A DNA stretch of 18,069 nt. It comes from Baffinella frigidus (taxonomy: Eukaryota; Cryptophyceae; Cryptomonadales; Baffinellaceae). Below the pieces are notes generated by a model. The model saw nothing but the letters and a program-made list of their open reading frames with translations. It was not told the origin of the DNA and did not search any database. The position numbers and the translations under genes are program-made. Position 1 is the first letter of the stretch, and each line of letters starts with the position of its first letter. The stretch lies in the NCBI GenBank assembly GCA_026770585.1, contig MU648047.1, forward strand, positions 10,982 through 29,050, in the 5' to 3' direction. Positions 5,637 to 13,516 of the stretch are shown piece by piece.

Positions 5637-6953
5637 ATGGCACGCGCACCCAAAGGCACAGCTGCAGCTCCCAATCACACTCCCGAACAAGTTGCTGCCG
5701 CCGCGCTACTCGCCAAGGAAACTGCGAAACTCAGCGAAAAGATGCTCAAGGACCTTCCCATCACCAAACTCCGCTCTTTTCACATCCGCAACCCGGAAGA
5801 GATGGACGCAGCACTTGCTCACTACGACCAAGAAGGGTTCGTCGCTGTGTCTATCTTCGCAAGCGAGGCTCTTCGGCAAAACTTCTGCGAGCGCTCTACC
5901 ATGAGCATCTGGAACGGGACGCTGCGTTCGTGCGCGTATACGCATGCCATCAACTGCGCCGTGCCTTACATTACCACCCAGTCAGATATCGACGCCATGC
6001 GGGGTGTGTTCAAAGGGTCGGCGCGTTGTAAACAGCTCGAAAAGATGGCTGGAAAGACCCCTTTTCCCAATAAGTCATTCGGTGCGCCGGCCTTTGGATC
6101 TTCGTTCAACATTCCCGAAATGTGCGAACTAAGGGCCGACGCGTTCTTGGCGGGCTTCGCGCAGCGCGCATTCGGTGCGGACTCTAACGTTCACTACACC
6201 ATCGACCGTCCCATCAACAAACTTCCGGGCAATGGGCTGATCGAATTCATGCACGTAGACCGAATGGCGTGGAGCACCACATCGGACCAGGAGGCACAAG
6301 TCATGCATGGCAAGATGGTCGTGAGCGACGGTGGGACGTTCATCTGCTGCCCGAAGTCGCACCTCCAAGAGGACGAGATCACGCGGCTTTACAAGCCGCT
6401 GTACCCGCACACATCCGGTATGAAGTTCCAGCTCGATCCCACCAAGGACGATCCACTTGACATCTACACACGCACGCGCAAGTTCGCTATCGACCCTGGG
6501 GTCATGGTCTTCTGGGCTTCTGGACTTTACCACGGCGTAACCGAGAACACGTCGGGACGTGTCCAACAAGGATTCTACATGGGCTTCCAGTCGGAAGTGT
6601 CGCGTGACATGTACCACAGACAAACTGGTGTGGGTGAGGTCACGGACCGTTACAACTGGTGGCGTTTCGGGACTGCGCCGAAAGGGTACCCTTCTGGCGA
6701 TCGTGTTCACCTCTACCCGAAAGCATGGAAAAACTACCCCAAGATCATGGCCAACTACTTGAGCAAAATTGACCACGCGAGCCCTTTCTTCGACTTCAGC
6801 TACCGCGAAATGGCCACCAAGAAAGGTGTCATGACGAAAGATCTGAAAGAAGTTCCCGACCCGGACTACATTCCGGTAAAGTTGTCGCAGCTGTCGCGTG
6901 CCATGTTGGTCGGTCGCGAGGACGTCAAGAACTTCGACTTTAGTCTGGCCTAG
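5637..6953 (+). CDS. PhyH-like 2-oxoglutarate/Fe(II)-dependent dioxygenase
   Basis: The 438-aa product has the phytanoyl-CoA dioxygenase-like double-stranded beta-helix signature. His206 and Asp208 in MHVDR and distal His299 in LYHG would bind iron, and Arg308, nine residues after His299, would hold the 2-oxoglutarate carboxylate. GGTFICCPKSH (232-242) and DPGVMVFW (286-293) match the conserved strands between these ligands. Such enzymes hydroxylate small molecules, lipids or proteins using O2 and 2-oxoglutarate; the substrate here is unknown. The N-terminal 45 residues are Ala/Lys-rich and probably outside the fold. The ATG at 5637 has a good eukaryotic context (CAACAATGG) and sits behind a TATA-like box. 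The frame is intact and intronless. 2OG oxygenases are common auxiliary genes in large algal viruses, but a host origin is possible. Superfamily confident, subfamily not. Confidence 0.85.
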   Translation: MARAPKGTAAAPNHTPEQVAAAALLAKETAKLSEKMLKDLPITKLRSFHIRNPEEMDAALAHYDQEGFVAVSIFASEALRQNFCERSTMSIWNGTLRSCAYTHAINCAVPYITTQSDIDAMRGVFKGSARCKQLEKMAGKTPFPNKSFGAPAFGSSFNIPEMCELRADAFLAGFAQRAFGADSNVHYTIDRPINKLPGNGLIEFMHVDRMAWSTTSDQEAQVMHGKMVVSDGGTFICCPKSHLQEDEITRLYKPLYPHTSGMKFQLDPTKDDPLDIYTRTRKFAIDPGVMVFWASGLYHGVTENTSGRVQQGFYMGFQSEVSRDMYHRQTGVGEVTDRYNWWRFGTAPKGYPSGDRVHLYPKAWKNYPKIMANYLSKIDHASPFFDFSYREMATKKGVMTKDLKEVPDPDYIPVKLSQLSRAMLVGREDVKNFDFSLA

Positions 6954-7115
6954 TTTGCGTTCGGGGGGTTGTATGGTGTGTGTGTGAGTAAATGGCTATA
7001 TGACCGATTTGAACGACTCGCGTACACGGTGTACATGTTTCGCAGACCAGACACATCGCAGTATTAGAGTTGTGATTTACAGCGTGTTTCCATAGACTAT
7101 GCCACTTATCGTGAT
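6954..7115. promoter_or_regulatory. Intergenic region with GTACACGGTGTAC palindrome and TATA-like box
   Basis: This gap of about 160 bp has a GT-rich start, a perfect odd palindrome GTACAC-G-GTGTAC (7022-7034), and TATTAGAG at 7062-7069, 54 bp before the Nudix ATG. The last is a weaker match to the TATTYAAG box upstream of other genes here. The palindrome may mark the 3' end of the oxygenase transcript. Confidence 0.4.
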
Positions 7116-8012
7116 ATGACTCCATGGCGATATATAGACGAAAATATTGCAATCTTGATAACAGTATGTAACGAATTCGAAGGTCATAAATATGTAACAA
7201 TACCTGTCGGCAATGACCTGCAACTTCCAACTAAAGCTACTTGGGCTACGAATAGGCTTCCTTCATACACTGAGGTTGACTTTAAGGTACTATATGTGCA
7301 TAATGGCAACGCCAGTCATAAGCTTTATTATGCGACGACGTGTTTGCAGTCGGAAAGTCGTTTGTTTGAGACCCGGGACACGCAAACAGGCAAATTCAAG
7401 CCCTCCGCTGGGAACTTTCATATGAAGCTATACAATGGAAGCCATTGCGGGCTCGACAATCACACCACTATGCTCATGAAAGCCGTACATCGCAAGTATT
7501 TTTGCCATATGGGCATGCTGGAACAAAGACACGGGCCATATATACCTAATGGTGGTTGGTGTATGTACCCTCCTTCAAATGCTGGTGTATTTGTATACGA
7601 GAGAACCGCGTATGGGGTACGTGTGTGTCTTGTACAAGAGCGATCAGGGAAATGGAACATTCCATCTGGTAAGATTGATGGGAAGGAGACTGGGACCAAA
7701 GCAGCGATAAGGGAGTTGCGCGAAGAAACATCGGGTGTCATCAGGGTTGATTCAAACAAACGCCACGATTTCATACAAGTAGGTTCGTTCCATTTGGTGT
7801 TTGTGGAGGTTACAAATGATTATTGGCTGCACGCGACCAACGAGTTTCAACAACTTCGAAAAATTGGTCGGTTGGGACAACGTGAAACGATTGATATGAA
7901 GTGGGTCTTTGTTTCCGAACTTTCACAGATGGCACTGAATCATAGGCTTCGCGGATGCTTCGCTTCGCTTCTCGGCAAACATAACATAGTACACAAGATT
8001 CATGCGTTATAA
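7116..8012 (+). CDS. Nudix hydrolase with about 150-residue N-terminal extension
   Basis: Nudix enzymes cleave nucleoside diphosphates linked to another group; in large DNA viruses some remove mRNA caps. The 298-aa product has a Nudix box at residues 185-208: Gly185, Glu191, Arg199-Glu200, Glu203-Glu204, then Thr-Ser-Gly-Val. The canonical pattern REUxEExGU is stretched by one residue (Ser206) before the Gly. The strand leading in, GVRVCLVQERSGKWNIPSG, is typical. Residues 1-150 have no family I can name; they are rich in His, Tyr and Cys, and a similar upstream domain exists in viral decapping-type Nudix proteins only as a general analogy. The gene appears lower in G+C than the oxygenase. 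ATG at 7116 is the first Met of the frame; a later start is possible. The fold is confident, decapping activity is conjecture. Confidence 0.85.
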   Translation: MTPWRYIDENIAILITVCNEFEGHKYVTIPVGNDLQLPTKATWATNRLPSYTEVDFKVLYVHNGNASHKLYYATTCLQSESRLFETRDTQTGKFKPSAGNFHMKLYNGSHCGLDNHTTMLMKAVHRKYFCHMGMLEQRHGPYIPNGGWCMYPPSNAGVFVYERTAYGVRVCLVQERSGKWNIPSGKIDGKETGTKAAIRELREETSGVIRVDSNKRHDFIQVGSFHLVFVEVTNDYWLHATNEFQQLRKIGRLGQRETIDMKWVFVSELSQMALNHRLRGCFASLLGKHNIVHKIHAL

Positions 8013-8061
8013 CAGCTTCACTCGGTTGTCCACACGTGTATTACACTAAACAGCAAACATG

Positions 8062-8069
8062 TATTTAAG
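8062..8069 (+). promoter_or_regulatory. TATTTAAG box upstream of the 112-aa gene
   Basis: TATTTAAG lies 58 bp before the ATG at 8120, in the context ATGTATTTAAGATTGCCACAC. The same octamer, with one pyrimidine variation, sits 67 and 70 bp before two other starts (13517 and 8758), which supports a shared core promoter element. Confidence 0.6.
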
Positions 8070-8119
8070 ATTGCCACACTCAACCGCATGAATCGTACAC
8101 GATAAACTGACAAACTGCG

Positions 8120-8458
8120 ATGGACCGCCACGGAATGACCGATCAGGAACATGCGACTGCAGATGCAATCACAGAAATGGTTCTGGTGGAAATGGGCCAC
8201 ACGCCAAGAACCGACTTATCCCTACCCGGTGGGCTGCAACAGTTCACTAGACCCCTTCAGAATGGGTGGAATCAAATGGCCCAACCCGCACTGAATGGGG
8301 CAAATCAATCAGTTCATAATCTTTCCCAGCAGGCAGCAGGCTTTGTCAATCAGGTCCAGCAGGTAGCGGTCAATCCGCAGAAACTACTTCCTTACAAGAC
8401 GAGAGTTCAACCGGCCCAACAGTCTTGGTGGAATCTGCCCGGTTCTGCGGTTAGGTGA
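8120..8458 (+). CDS. Small Asn/Gln-rich protein, 112 aa, unknown
   Basis: I do not recognise this protein. The first 30 residues are acidic and possibly helical (TDQEHATADAITEMVLVEMG). The middle (residues 38-85) is rich in Gln, Asn, Gly and Ala with spaced aromatics. The C-terminus is basic with a WWNLPG motif. There are no Cys residues, signal peptide or membrane segments. Composition suggests a partly disordered structural or adaptor protein. A TATTTAAG box 58 bp upstream and a clean ATG with its stop before a noncoding gap support a real gene. It lies about 110 bp after the Nudix gene on the same strand but seems to have its own promoter. Confidence 0.62.
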   Translation: MDRHGMTDQEHATADAITEMVLVEMGHTPRTDLSLPGGLQQFTRPLQNGWNQMAQPALNGANQSVHNLSQQAAGFVNQVQQVAVNPQKLLPYKTRVQPAQQSWWNLPGSAVR

Positions 8459-8757
8459 GACGGTTGAGTCGATTGAGTCGGTCCAACACATTTAATCAAG
8501 TGTCCAGTGAAACGTTGATGGTATGTCTCTTGCATGCTCAGGGTAGTATCACCCGCCAGACCCTGCCTCCATGCCGAGGGTATTATCACTCCAGCAGTGT
8601 TGCATGCAGGCACGGTATACCAAATCCGAACGTTGTGGGAACGAACGTTGCCAAAACACGTGTTGTACTCGCGGGTTCCGCGTGTTGTATTCAAGGCACA
8701 CGATTGTGTTAACCGTCATACGTAGACACTAGCAGTATTCATCTGACACACACCAAC
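8459..8757 (+). promoter_or_regulatory. Intergenic region with TATTCAAG box (8688-8695)
   Basis: The gap of about 300 bp holds no convincing gene. It contains a near-direct repeat around GGTTGAGTCGATTGAGTCGG just after the upstream stop and two related blocks, CACGTGTTGTACTCG and CCGCGTGTTGTATTC (8657-8692). The second runs into TATTCAAG (8688-8695), 70 bp before the ATG at 8758, which resembles the TATTTAAG boxes of other genes here. Confidence 0.5.
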
Positions 8758-9489
8758 ATGGACAACACGCTCAAGCGCGCCAATTCAATTGCATTCCCTG
8801 CACTCCCGAGTGTCCCTTCCACTGCATTCCCTGTCCTCACCGCCACCGTACCCATCACGGACACATCATACACGGCCATGACTCTACCCATGAAGCGACC
8901 GGCTGTCAGTTCCGACAGAGTCAACATTGATGACAGCATTCCCATTCACGGCAAGGCGGATGACGACGCAGGTGTGAATGCTGAGAAGAAGGCTATGAAG
9001 AAGTCTCGCAAGCTTCTTCTCGAATGGACACAGTCGTTCACACGCGGGTCTGCTATCGAGTTCAAGGACCACGTCGGCGAAGACGACGTCGGGACGATCT
9101 TCTTTGAAGATGATGGGGAATCGTTCGGGTGTCCTATCTCCGCGGTGCAGAACATTCTGCAAAACGGGTTGGTCAAGGACCTGGACTGCAAAGACCCCGA
9201 CGGTGTCATGAGCTTCACCCAGGGCGAGTGCGGAAACCTGTCCGAATTCCCCCACATGCTTGAGACATTGGCGGCTAAGCTCCTCGAAGGCGCACTCCTC
9301 GCACGCGAGGGTGGGTTCGAGCACATTCGTCCGATTGACGTTACCGAACACGACGAGAGTGATGGCTCCGAATCGTCCGGCTCTGGTACCTGTGACAGCT
9401 CTGCTGACTCCGATGGATCCAATGACTCAGATGCTTCAGAGGCTTCAGATGGCTCCGATGACACGGACGGCAGTTGCAGTGACTCTTAA
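8758..9489 (+). CDS. Protein with Ser/Asp-rich acidic tail, 243 aa, unknown
   Basis: I cannot assign a family. Residues 1-50 are Pro/Thr/Ser/Ala-rich with a repeated AFP.L pattern. Residues 64-90 are mixed-charge with a basic patch (EKKAMKKSRK) that could act as a nuclear localisation signal. Residues 92-195 look like a compact domain (EFKDHVGEDDVGTIFFEDDGE, then ISAVQNILQNGL and FPHMLETLAAKLLEGALLA). Residues 198-243 are an almost pure Ser/Asp/Gly tail. Such tails occur in histone chaperones and other nucleic-acid mimics and often are casein-kinase-2 substrates; this is analogy only. The ATG at 8758 has good context (CCAACATGG) and a TATTCAAG box 70 bp upstream. The frame is intact. Confidence 0.75.
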   Translation: MDNTLKRANSIAFPALPSVPSTAFPVLTATVPITDTSYTAMTLPMKRPAVSSDRVNIDDSIPIHGKADDDAGVNAEKKAMKKSRKLLLEWTQSFTRGSAIEFKDHVGEDDVGTIFFEDDGESFGCPISAVQNILQNGLVKDLDCKDPDGVMSFTQGECGNLSEFPHMLETLAAKLLEGALLAREGGFEHIRPIDVTEHDESDGSESSGSGTCDSSADSDGSNDSDASEASDGSDDTDGSCSDS

Positions 9490-9781
9490 GTTGAGGACGA
9501 GATTAGAAGCGGCTCGTAAGGTGTTTCATCTATATCGAGCGGGTCTATGTGTTGGGTATATGGTGCTGCGAAGAGTTTGCGTTGTGCATGCGTTTGCATG
9601 GTGGTGATGCGTTTGGTATGCGTTAGTTCGGAGAGGTGGTGTTGGAGATGTATCGGTTGCAATAAATTTCGAAAACATCGATCTGCCTGGACTGCTGTAC
9701 TGCAAGTCGATGCCGTGTAATCTGACGTGTCGCCCGCTTTGATTCGATCCATTGCATCTCTTGTATCTTGTTCCCATCGGG
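9490..9781. other. Intergenic region between convergent genes, AATAAA at 9661-9666
   Basis: About 290 bp lies between the plus-strand acidic-tail gene and the end of the minus-strand ORF. AATAAA at 9661-9666 is a candidate poly(A) signal for the former, although 172 nt after its stop. A minus-strand frame without an ATG runs through here (9486 to about 9881) in a frame different from the 127-aa ORF; it may be a frameshifted extension of that ORF or chance. Confidence 0.45.
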
Positions 9782-10165
9782 TTAGTACAGAAACACGACC
9801 AGTAAAGTAACAGCGTTTCCATGTATCGTCACACGGTGGTCGAGTCCAGTTGCAAAGATGAGTTTCGTGGAGGGTTCGCACAGCACGCTTCGCAGGCTTT
9901 CCTTGTCACTCTTCAGGTGGTCTCCAATCTTCGGTATGTGTAGCGACAGTACATAGGAGTGTTTACGTTTATTTTTCAGTATGCGTTTGTCGTGTGACTG
10001 TGTGGCACGCTTGTCCACAACACGCCTGTCCACAGAAACTGTGTGGTGTGTGGGCTGTGAACTGACAACAGCAGTATTGGTTTGGTAGTTGCAGTGTACA
10101 GGTGTGTAGAGTTTGGCATTCCTTCTGGATAAAATGGGGCCGTTGTACAGACTCAATACATCCAT
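9782..10165 (-). CDS. Small basic protein of unknown function, 127 aa
   Basis: The ATG at 10165 opens a 127-aa frame that I do not recognise. The middle is basic (RRVVDKRATQSHDKRILKNKRKH, residues 47-69) and the C-terminus is hydrophobic (VTLLVVFLY). Support for a gene is a TATA-like GATAAAAG about 40-47 nt upstream on the same strand, placed divergently from the next large gene. A three-codon upstream ORF (ATG TTC TTT TAG) directly abuts the start, which could reduce translation. In the last third a second minus-strand frame is open in the -1 register and continues to 9486 with a protein-like stretch (TGRVSVLTRWEQDTRDAMD), so the gene may be longer and frameshifted. Moderate confidence at best. 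Confidence 0.4.
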   Translation of the reverse strand: MDVLSLYNGPILSRRNAKLYTPVHCNYQTNTAVVSSQPTHHTVSVDRRVVDKRATQSHDKRILKNKRKHSYVLSLHIPKIGDHLKSDKESLRSVLCEPSTKLIFATGLDHRVTIHGNAVTLLVVFLY

Positions 10166-10513
10166 CTAAAAGAACATGGCCTGGGAACTAGTATGCGTGT
10201 CTGCCTTTTATCAACACATCCAAAATCCTGCATATTTGGCTGTCACAAATTTGGATTAGGTACTATGCTCAAGGAATTGCCATCAATGGAGGCAAACATA
10301 TTTAGATGCCGTTTGTCAACTTAATAACTGTTCAACTTAAGAACTGTTATTTCAACCAAGACACGTGGTGTGTATAACCGCTAGCTTATTAAACACCACG
10401 GGTTGTTTACAGCACCCGAAATCGTAGATACGTGTTGACACCCCCAGCCGCTTGATTGGTACCACGTTCTTCACTGTAGACATTTCAATCCACGGCACGA
10501 ATCTACTGACACG
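10166..10513. promoter_or_regulatory. Divergent intergenic region with TATA-like elements and a 16-bp tandem repeat
   Basis: GATAAAAG on the minus strand (10205-10212) faces the 127-aa ORF. A 16-bp unit, TCAACTTAATAACTGT, is repeated directly (10316-10331 and 10332-10347, one mismatch). TTATTAAAC at 10386-10394 is a possible TATA element for the gene at 10514 but is 120 bp upstream, farther than in neighbouring genes. No gene fits in this 348-bp interval. Confidence 0.45.
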
Positions 10514-13357
10514 ATGCATACACGTGTTGTGAAGCGTGCTTGTGAGTTTGGCGGCAGTGTCGACATAGATGCTGCAGTACGTAGCAACCGCCGGTCGCGA
10601 CTCGTTAGCACACACCCAAGTGTGGTGCCACACATGAATGTAGCCGCAGTCCCACGGACAACAGGTCGTCGGAAGAGAGCGTGCGACGATATCAACGATG
10701 GTGCCAGTATTATGCGTATTACCAGAAGCCGTACTGGTCAACATGCACCCCTTCATACGAAACCATCTCGCGGACGCAAGCGCAGCCGAGAGGTGTACAC
10801 GACTATGAGTACCATCGTCGCTGCCAAGACCATCATACGATTTATGTGCAAGTACGCGACTACACGGTCGACGACACGCACACTCGTACTCGCCACACTA
10901 CCGCCTGTCGCCACAGCGGCCAGTCCTGAGTTATCTGCAGTTCTTGGACACAGTCTCTCCATGGCCCGTGCAACCTCTGCGCCGACGTTACGCTGTATGC
11001 GACGCTTCCTGGAACACACCGGCCTCTTCATTCGGGTCGACAGAGACTCGAACCATGCGGACATTCTCGCGTCTCGCGTTCTACGAGCTTTCGATGTCTG
11101 TGGCAACACAGACTCGTACACGACGGCCTCCACAACTGCATCTACAACCGGTTATACGACAGAATACAAACCGGCGGTAGAACTACACCGCAGTGCCCAA
11201 CTGCTGTCTACGCTCTTCTGCAAGACGCGGTATTATATCCTCAAGACTGTCTCGAATAAAGCCGGTCTACGTGCACCGATACTGCGCGATGGAGTCAACG
11301 CTGCGTTGTGTTTATGTCTCCGAAACTTCGACGTCGCGCTGTCAAACTGGTATCGCGACAACTCAGAGGAACTGCAACATCGCACAGAACGAGTACTCTT
11401 CAACGTCTACGACACCGAGACCGTCTTGCGGGCTGCTATGCAAGATGCGCAAGGCTGCTGTGTTCCAAAACCGTTTCTCGCGTCACAAGCTACATTCTAC
11501 CAAAAGGAATCCGACAAGATAGAGACGAAGTTTCTCAAGGCCTCTGTCATGTTCGACGGGGTGGGGCTTATACAGAAGATGAAGAGTCTGTATCGCAAAC
11601 AACGGCAACTCGCTATCGCAACGGTCGGCCCGTTGGGTGTCGCGGCCGAACATCCCCTCGCTGTCACCTGCGACACACACACAACTTGTACGATGCGGCG
11701 TATACTACAGCAACAACATGCCCAGGATACATACAGCCAAGAAGCTTTCAACCACGAGTCTGTGTTGGATACATCATTCCGCATCAAGCATGCTCATGTC
11801 GGTCGTGACGACAAGTCTCTTCGGCAAGCTATTAACATCTTCGACCAAGGACGCAAAGACAACTTGCGTCTACAGATGTGCTGCACCGATGCAGAGAATG
11901 GCACCCCCGTGTACGCACACGCTCTTCTCATCGTCGTGCAGCTGCGCAAACACCTACAAGAGCTCAACCTGCACACCCACTGTGACTTGGTCTTGGGCTG
12001 GTTGGACGTCAAACGATGGAAGAAAAGCATCGAAACCGGCCAAATGACATGGACCGACGTTGTCGGTATCCTCAAGATTGTCGTCTACGCGATGCGGTAC
12101 TGCATAGGCACCGACGTTGCACGCAAGGTGTTATACGACCAGCAACTCTCCAAACGCATGGATGATGTATCGGCGTCGGTGTCGTCGTGCACGGACGCGC
12201 ACCGAGTTATGTGTTCCAAACCACGGGCCTACACACGCCTCATGGGCTCTACAACGAGCAAGATAACAGAATCGGTCGGTGTAGACGACAAGTCCTTCGT
12301 CTGTGGCAAGAATGGCGCGAGCCCGCACCTCGCTTTGGACCGCGATGCATATATCCGTCTCAGGAACAGTATCAACGCTCTCTTCGGTGCAGAGCATTCA
12401 AACACAACAGCGCAGCTCTGGGGTATGTTCTGTGAAATGGCCGAGTCCGTCGTACAAGAACTACAACATCTCGACGTCAACTTGTGTAACGCTGAGATGG
12501 ACGCCATCCGGTTGTCTTCAATGGCTGAAAATGTCGAGACAGAACAGCTGGCTGTACAGGGGTGGTTCGACCAAGGGTTGGGTACGACAAACACGTATGA
12601 GTGGATGAAACACCACGCATGCGCCTCTACCGTCGCTCTTGGCTGTGTCCAACCCTTGGTCGCAACGGTGTTCAGGGGATACATTTCTCTCATCATGGAC
12701 GAGACGGCATTGCAGATCGAAGAAGTGCACTACCCCGAGCTTACCATCCTCGACATCCCATACATACACACCACACGTGGCATGTTCTACGGACAAGTTG
12801 CGCAAGCAACTGTTCTGGTGCTGCTTGGACAACGCCTCACGGATGCTGGTGTCTCTCATTGCGAGATTGAGGCGTGTCTCCGCCGCGTCGCGGCGGACCC
12901 GGCGTTTGTCGACTTTGGACATTCCGAGACGTGCCGTGGTGAGAAGCAAGCACAAAACTCTTTGCGCGAGATGGCACGCGACGCTCTCGACTGCATCACA
13001 GTGACAGACTCGACACGCGATCGCATTTTGCAGGAGGTGGCACGTGAAACGTGCCACCGTGGCTACCCCAAATCTGTGGTCGCGGCGAGTATCGCTCGCA
13101 AATGGGCGGCAGCGACTGCAAAGTCGGTACCCGACGCGTCTGGACAGTCGTGTGACATTTTTGCATCGGCTGCGCATACACGGGACGCATTCTCGTCGGG
13201 CCTTCTGTTGCCCAATGCTACACGCTACCTCGCACACGACTTCCACTTCTCTACGATGGCGCTTGTACAACGCGTTGTTTTCAACGTGGCAGTTCATTAT
13301 GAACGCTATCGCGAACTCATGCATAAGATGGACAAGGAAGTAGTAAGTGGTAAGTAG
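10514..13357 (+). CDS. Large helical protein of 947 aa with basic N-terminus, weakly Tcp11-like
   Basis: This intact intronless frame has no family I can name with certainty. The first 95 residues are basic with two nuclear-signal-like clusters (GRRKRA at 51-56, RGRKRSR at 86-92). Residues 103-117 (AAKTIIRFMCKYATT) resemble an IQ-type helix. Residues 200-217 are a Thr/Ser-rich linker. The rest is mostly alpha-helical. A segment near residues 490-550 (WKKSIETGQMTWTDVVGILK, then AMRYCIGTDVARK) and a C-terminal helix near 925-943 (AVHYERYRELM) recall the pattern of Tcp11-family proteins. This is a pattern impression, not a proven match. The ATG at 10514 is the first of the frame; Met41 is an alternative. 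AATAAA follows 29 nt after the stop. It lies upstream of the nuclease/coiled-coil gene on the same strand, with its own promoter gap between them. Confidence 0.85.
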   Translation: MHTRVVKRACEFGGSVDIDAAVRSNRRSRLVSTHPSVVPHMNVAAVPRTTGRRKRACDDINDGASIMRITRSRTGQHAPLHTKPSRGRKRSREVYTTMSTIVAAKTIIRFMCKYATTRSTTRTLVLATLPPVATAASPELSAVLGHSLSMARATSAPTLRCMRRFLEHTGLFIRVDRDSNHADILASRVLRAFDVCGNTDSYTTASTTASTTGYTTEYKPAVELHRSAQLLSTLFCKTRYYILKTVSNKAGLRAPILRDGVNAALCLCLRNFDVALSNWYRDNSEELQHRTERVLFNVYDTETVLRAAMQDAQGCCVPKPFLASQATFYQKESDKIETKFLKASVMFDGVGLIQKMKSLYRKQRQLAIATVGPLGVAAEHPLAVTCDTHTTCTMRRILQQQHAQDTYSQEAFNHESVLDTSFRIKHAHVGRDDKSLRQAINIFDQGRKDNLRLQMCCTDAENGTPVYAHALLIVVQLRKHLQELNLHTHCDLVLGWLDVKRWKKSIETGQMTWTDVVGILKIVVYAMRYCIGTDVARKVLYDQQLSKRMDDVSASVSSCTDAHRVMCSKPRAYTRLMGSTTSKITESVGVDDKSFVCGKNGASPHLALDRDAYIRLRNSINALFGAEHSNTTAQLWGMFCEMAESVVQELQHLDVNLCNAEMDAIRLSSMAENVETEQLAVQGWFDQGLGTTNTYEWMKHHACASTVALGCVQPLVATVFRGYISLIMDETALQIEEVHYPELTILDIPYIHTTRGMFYGQVAQATVLVLLGQRLTDAGVSHCEIEACLRRVAADPAFVDFGHSETCRGEKQAQNSLREMARDALDCITVTDSTRDRILQEVARETCHRGYPKSVVAASIARKWAAATAKSVPDASGQSCDIFASAAHTRDAFSSGLLLPNATRYLAHDFHFSTMALVQRVVFNVAVHYERYRELMHKMDKEVVSGK

Positions 13358-13386
13358 GTAGTAGGTCCCAAATGTTTCGGCCATTC

Positions 13387-13392
13387 AATAAA
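13387..13392 (+). terminator. Polyadenylation signal AATAAA after the 947-aa gene
   Basis: TTCAATAAACAAC lies 29 nt after the stop at 13357, at the expected distance for a eukaryote-type poly(A) signal, and before the promoter box of the next gene. Confidence 0.6.
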
Positions 13393-13449
13393 CAACGTCG
13401 AAGGCGCTTCAAACGGTGTCAGTGGTGTCCATCCATTACACCACATGTT

Positions 13450-13457
13450 TATTTAAG
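13450..13457 (+). promoter_or_regulatory. TATTTAAG box upstream of the nuclease/coiled-coil gene
   Basis: TATTTAAG in the context ATGTTTATTTAAGCACACGC lies 67 bp before the ATG at 13517. It is identical to the box at 8062-8069 and close to TATTCAAG at 8688-8695. The consistent spacing from start codons supports a core promoter element. Confidence 0.6.
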
Positions 13458-13516
13458 CACACGCTCATACACAGTACGAACACAGTCGCTGGCAACAACA
13501 CACCCATAACACAACC

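Noticed and set aside
8884-9464. Minus-strand frames of 155 and 172 aa opposite the acidic-tail gene
   Set aside because: They are mirror images of the plus-strand coding sequence; the Ser-rich one just reflects the Ser/Asp codons.
12518-13384. 288-aa minus-strand frame opposite the 947-aa gene
   Set aside because: It is Cys/Arg/His-rich without motifs and fully covered by a better plus-strand frame with an AATAAA signal.
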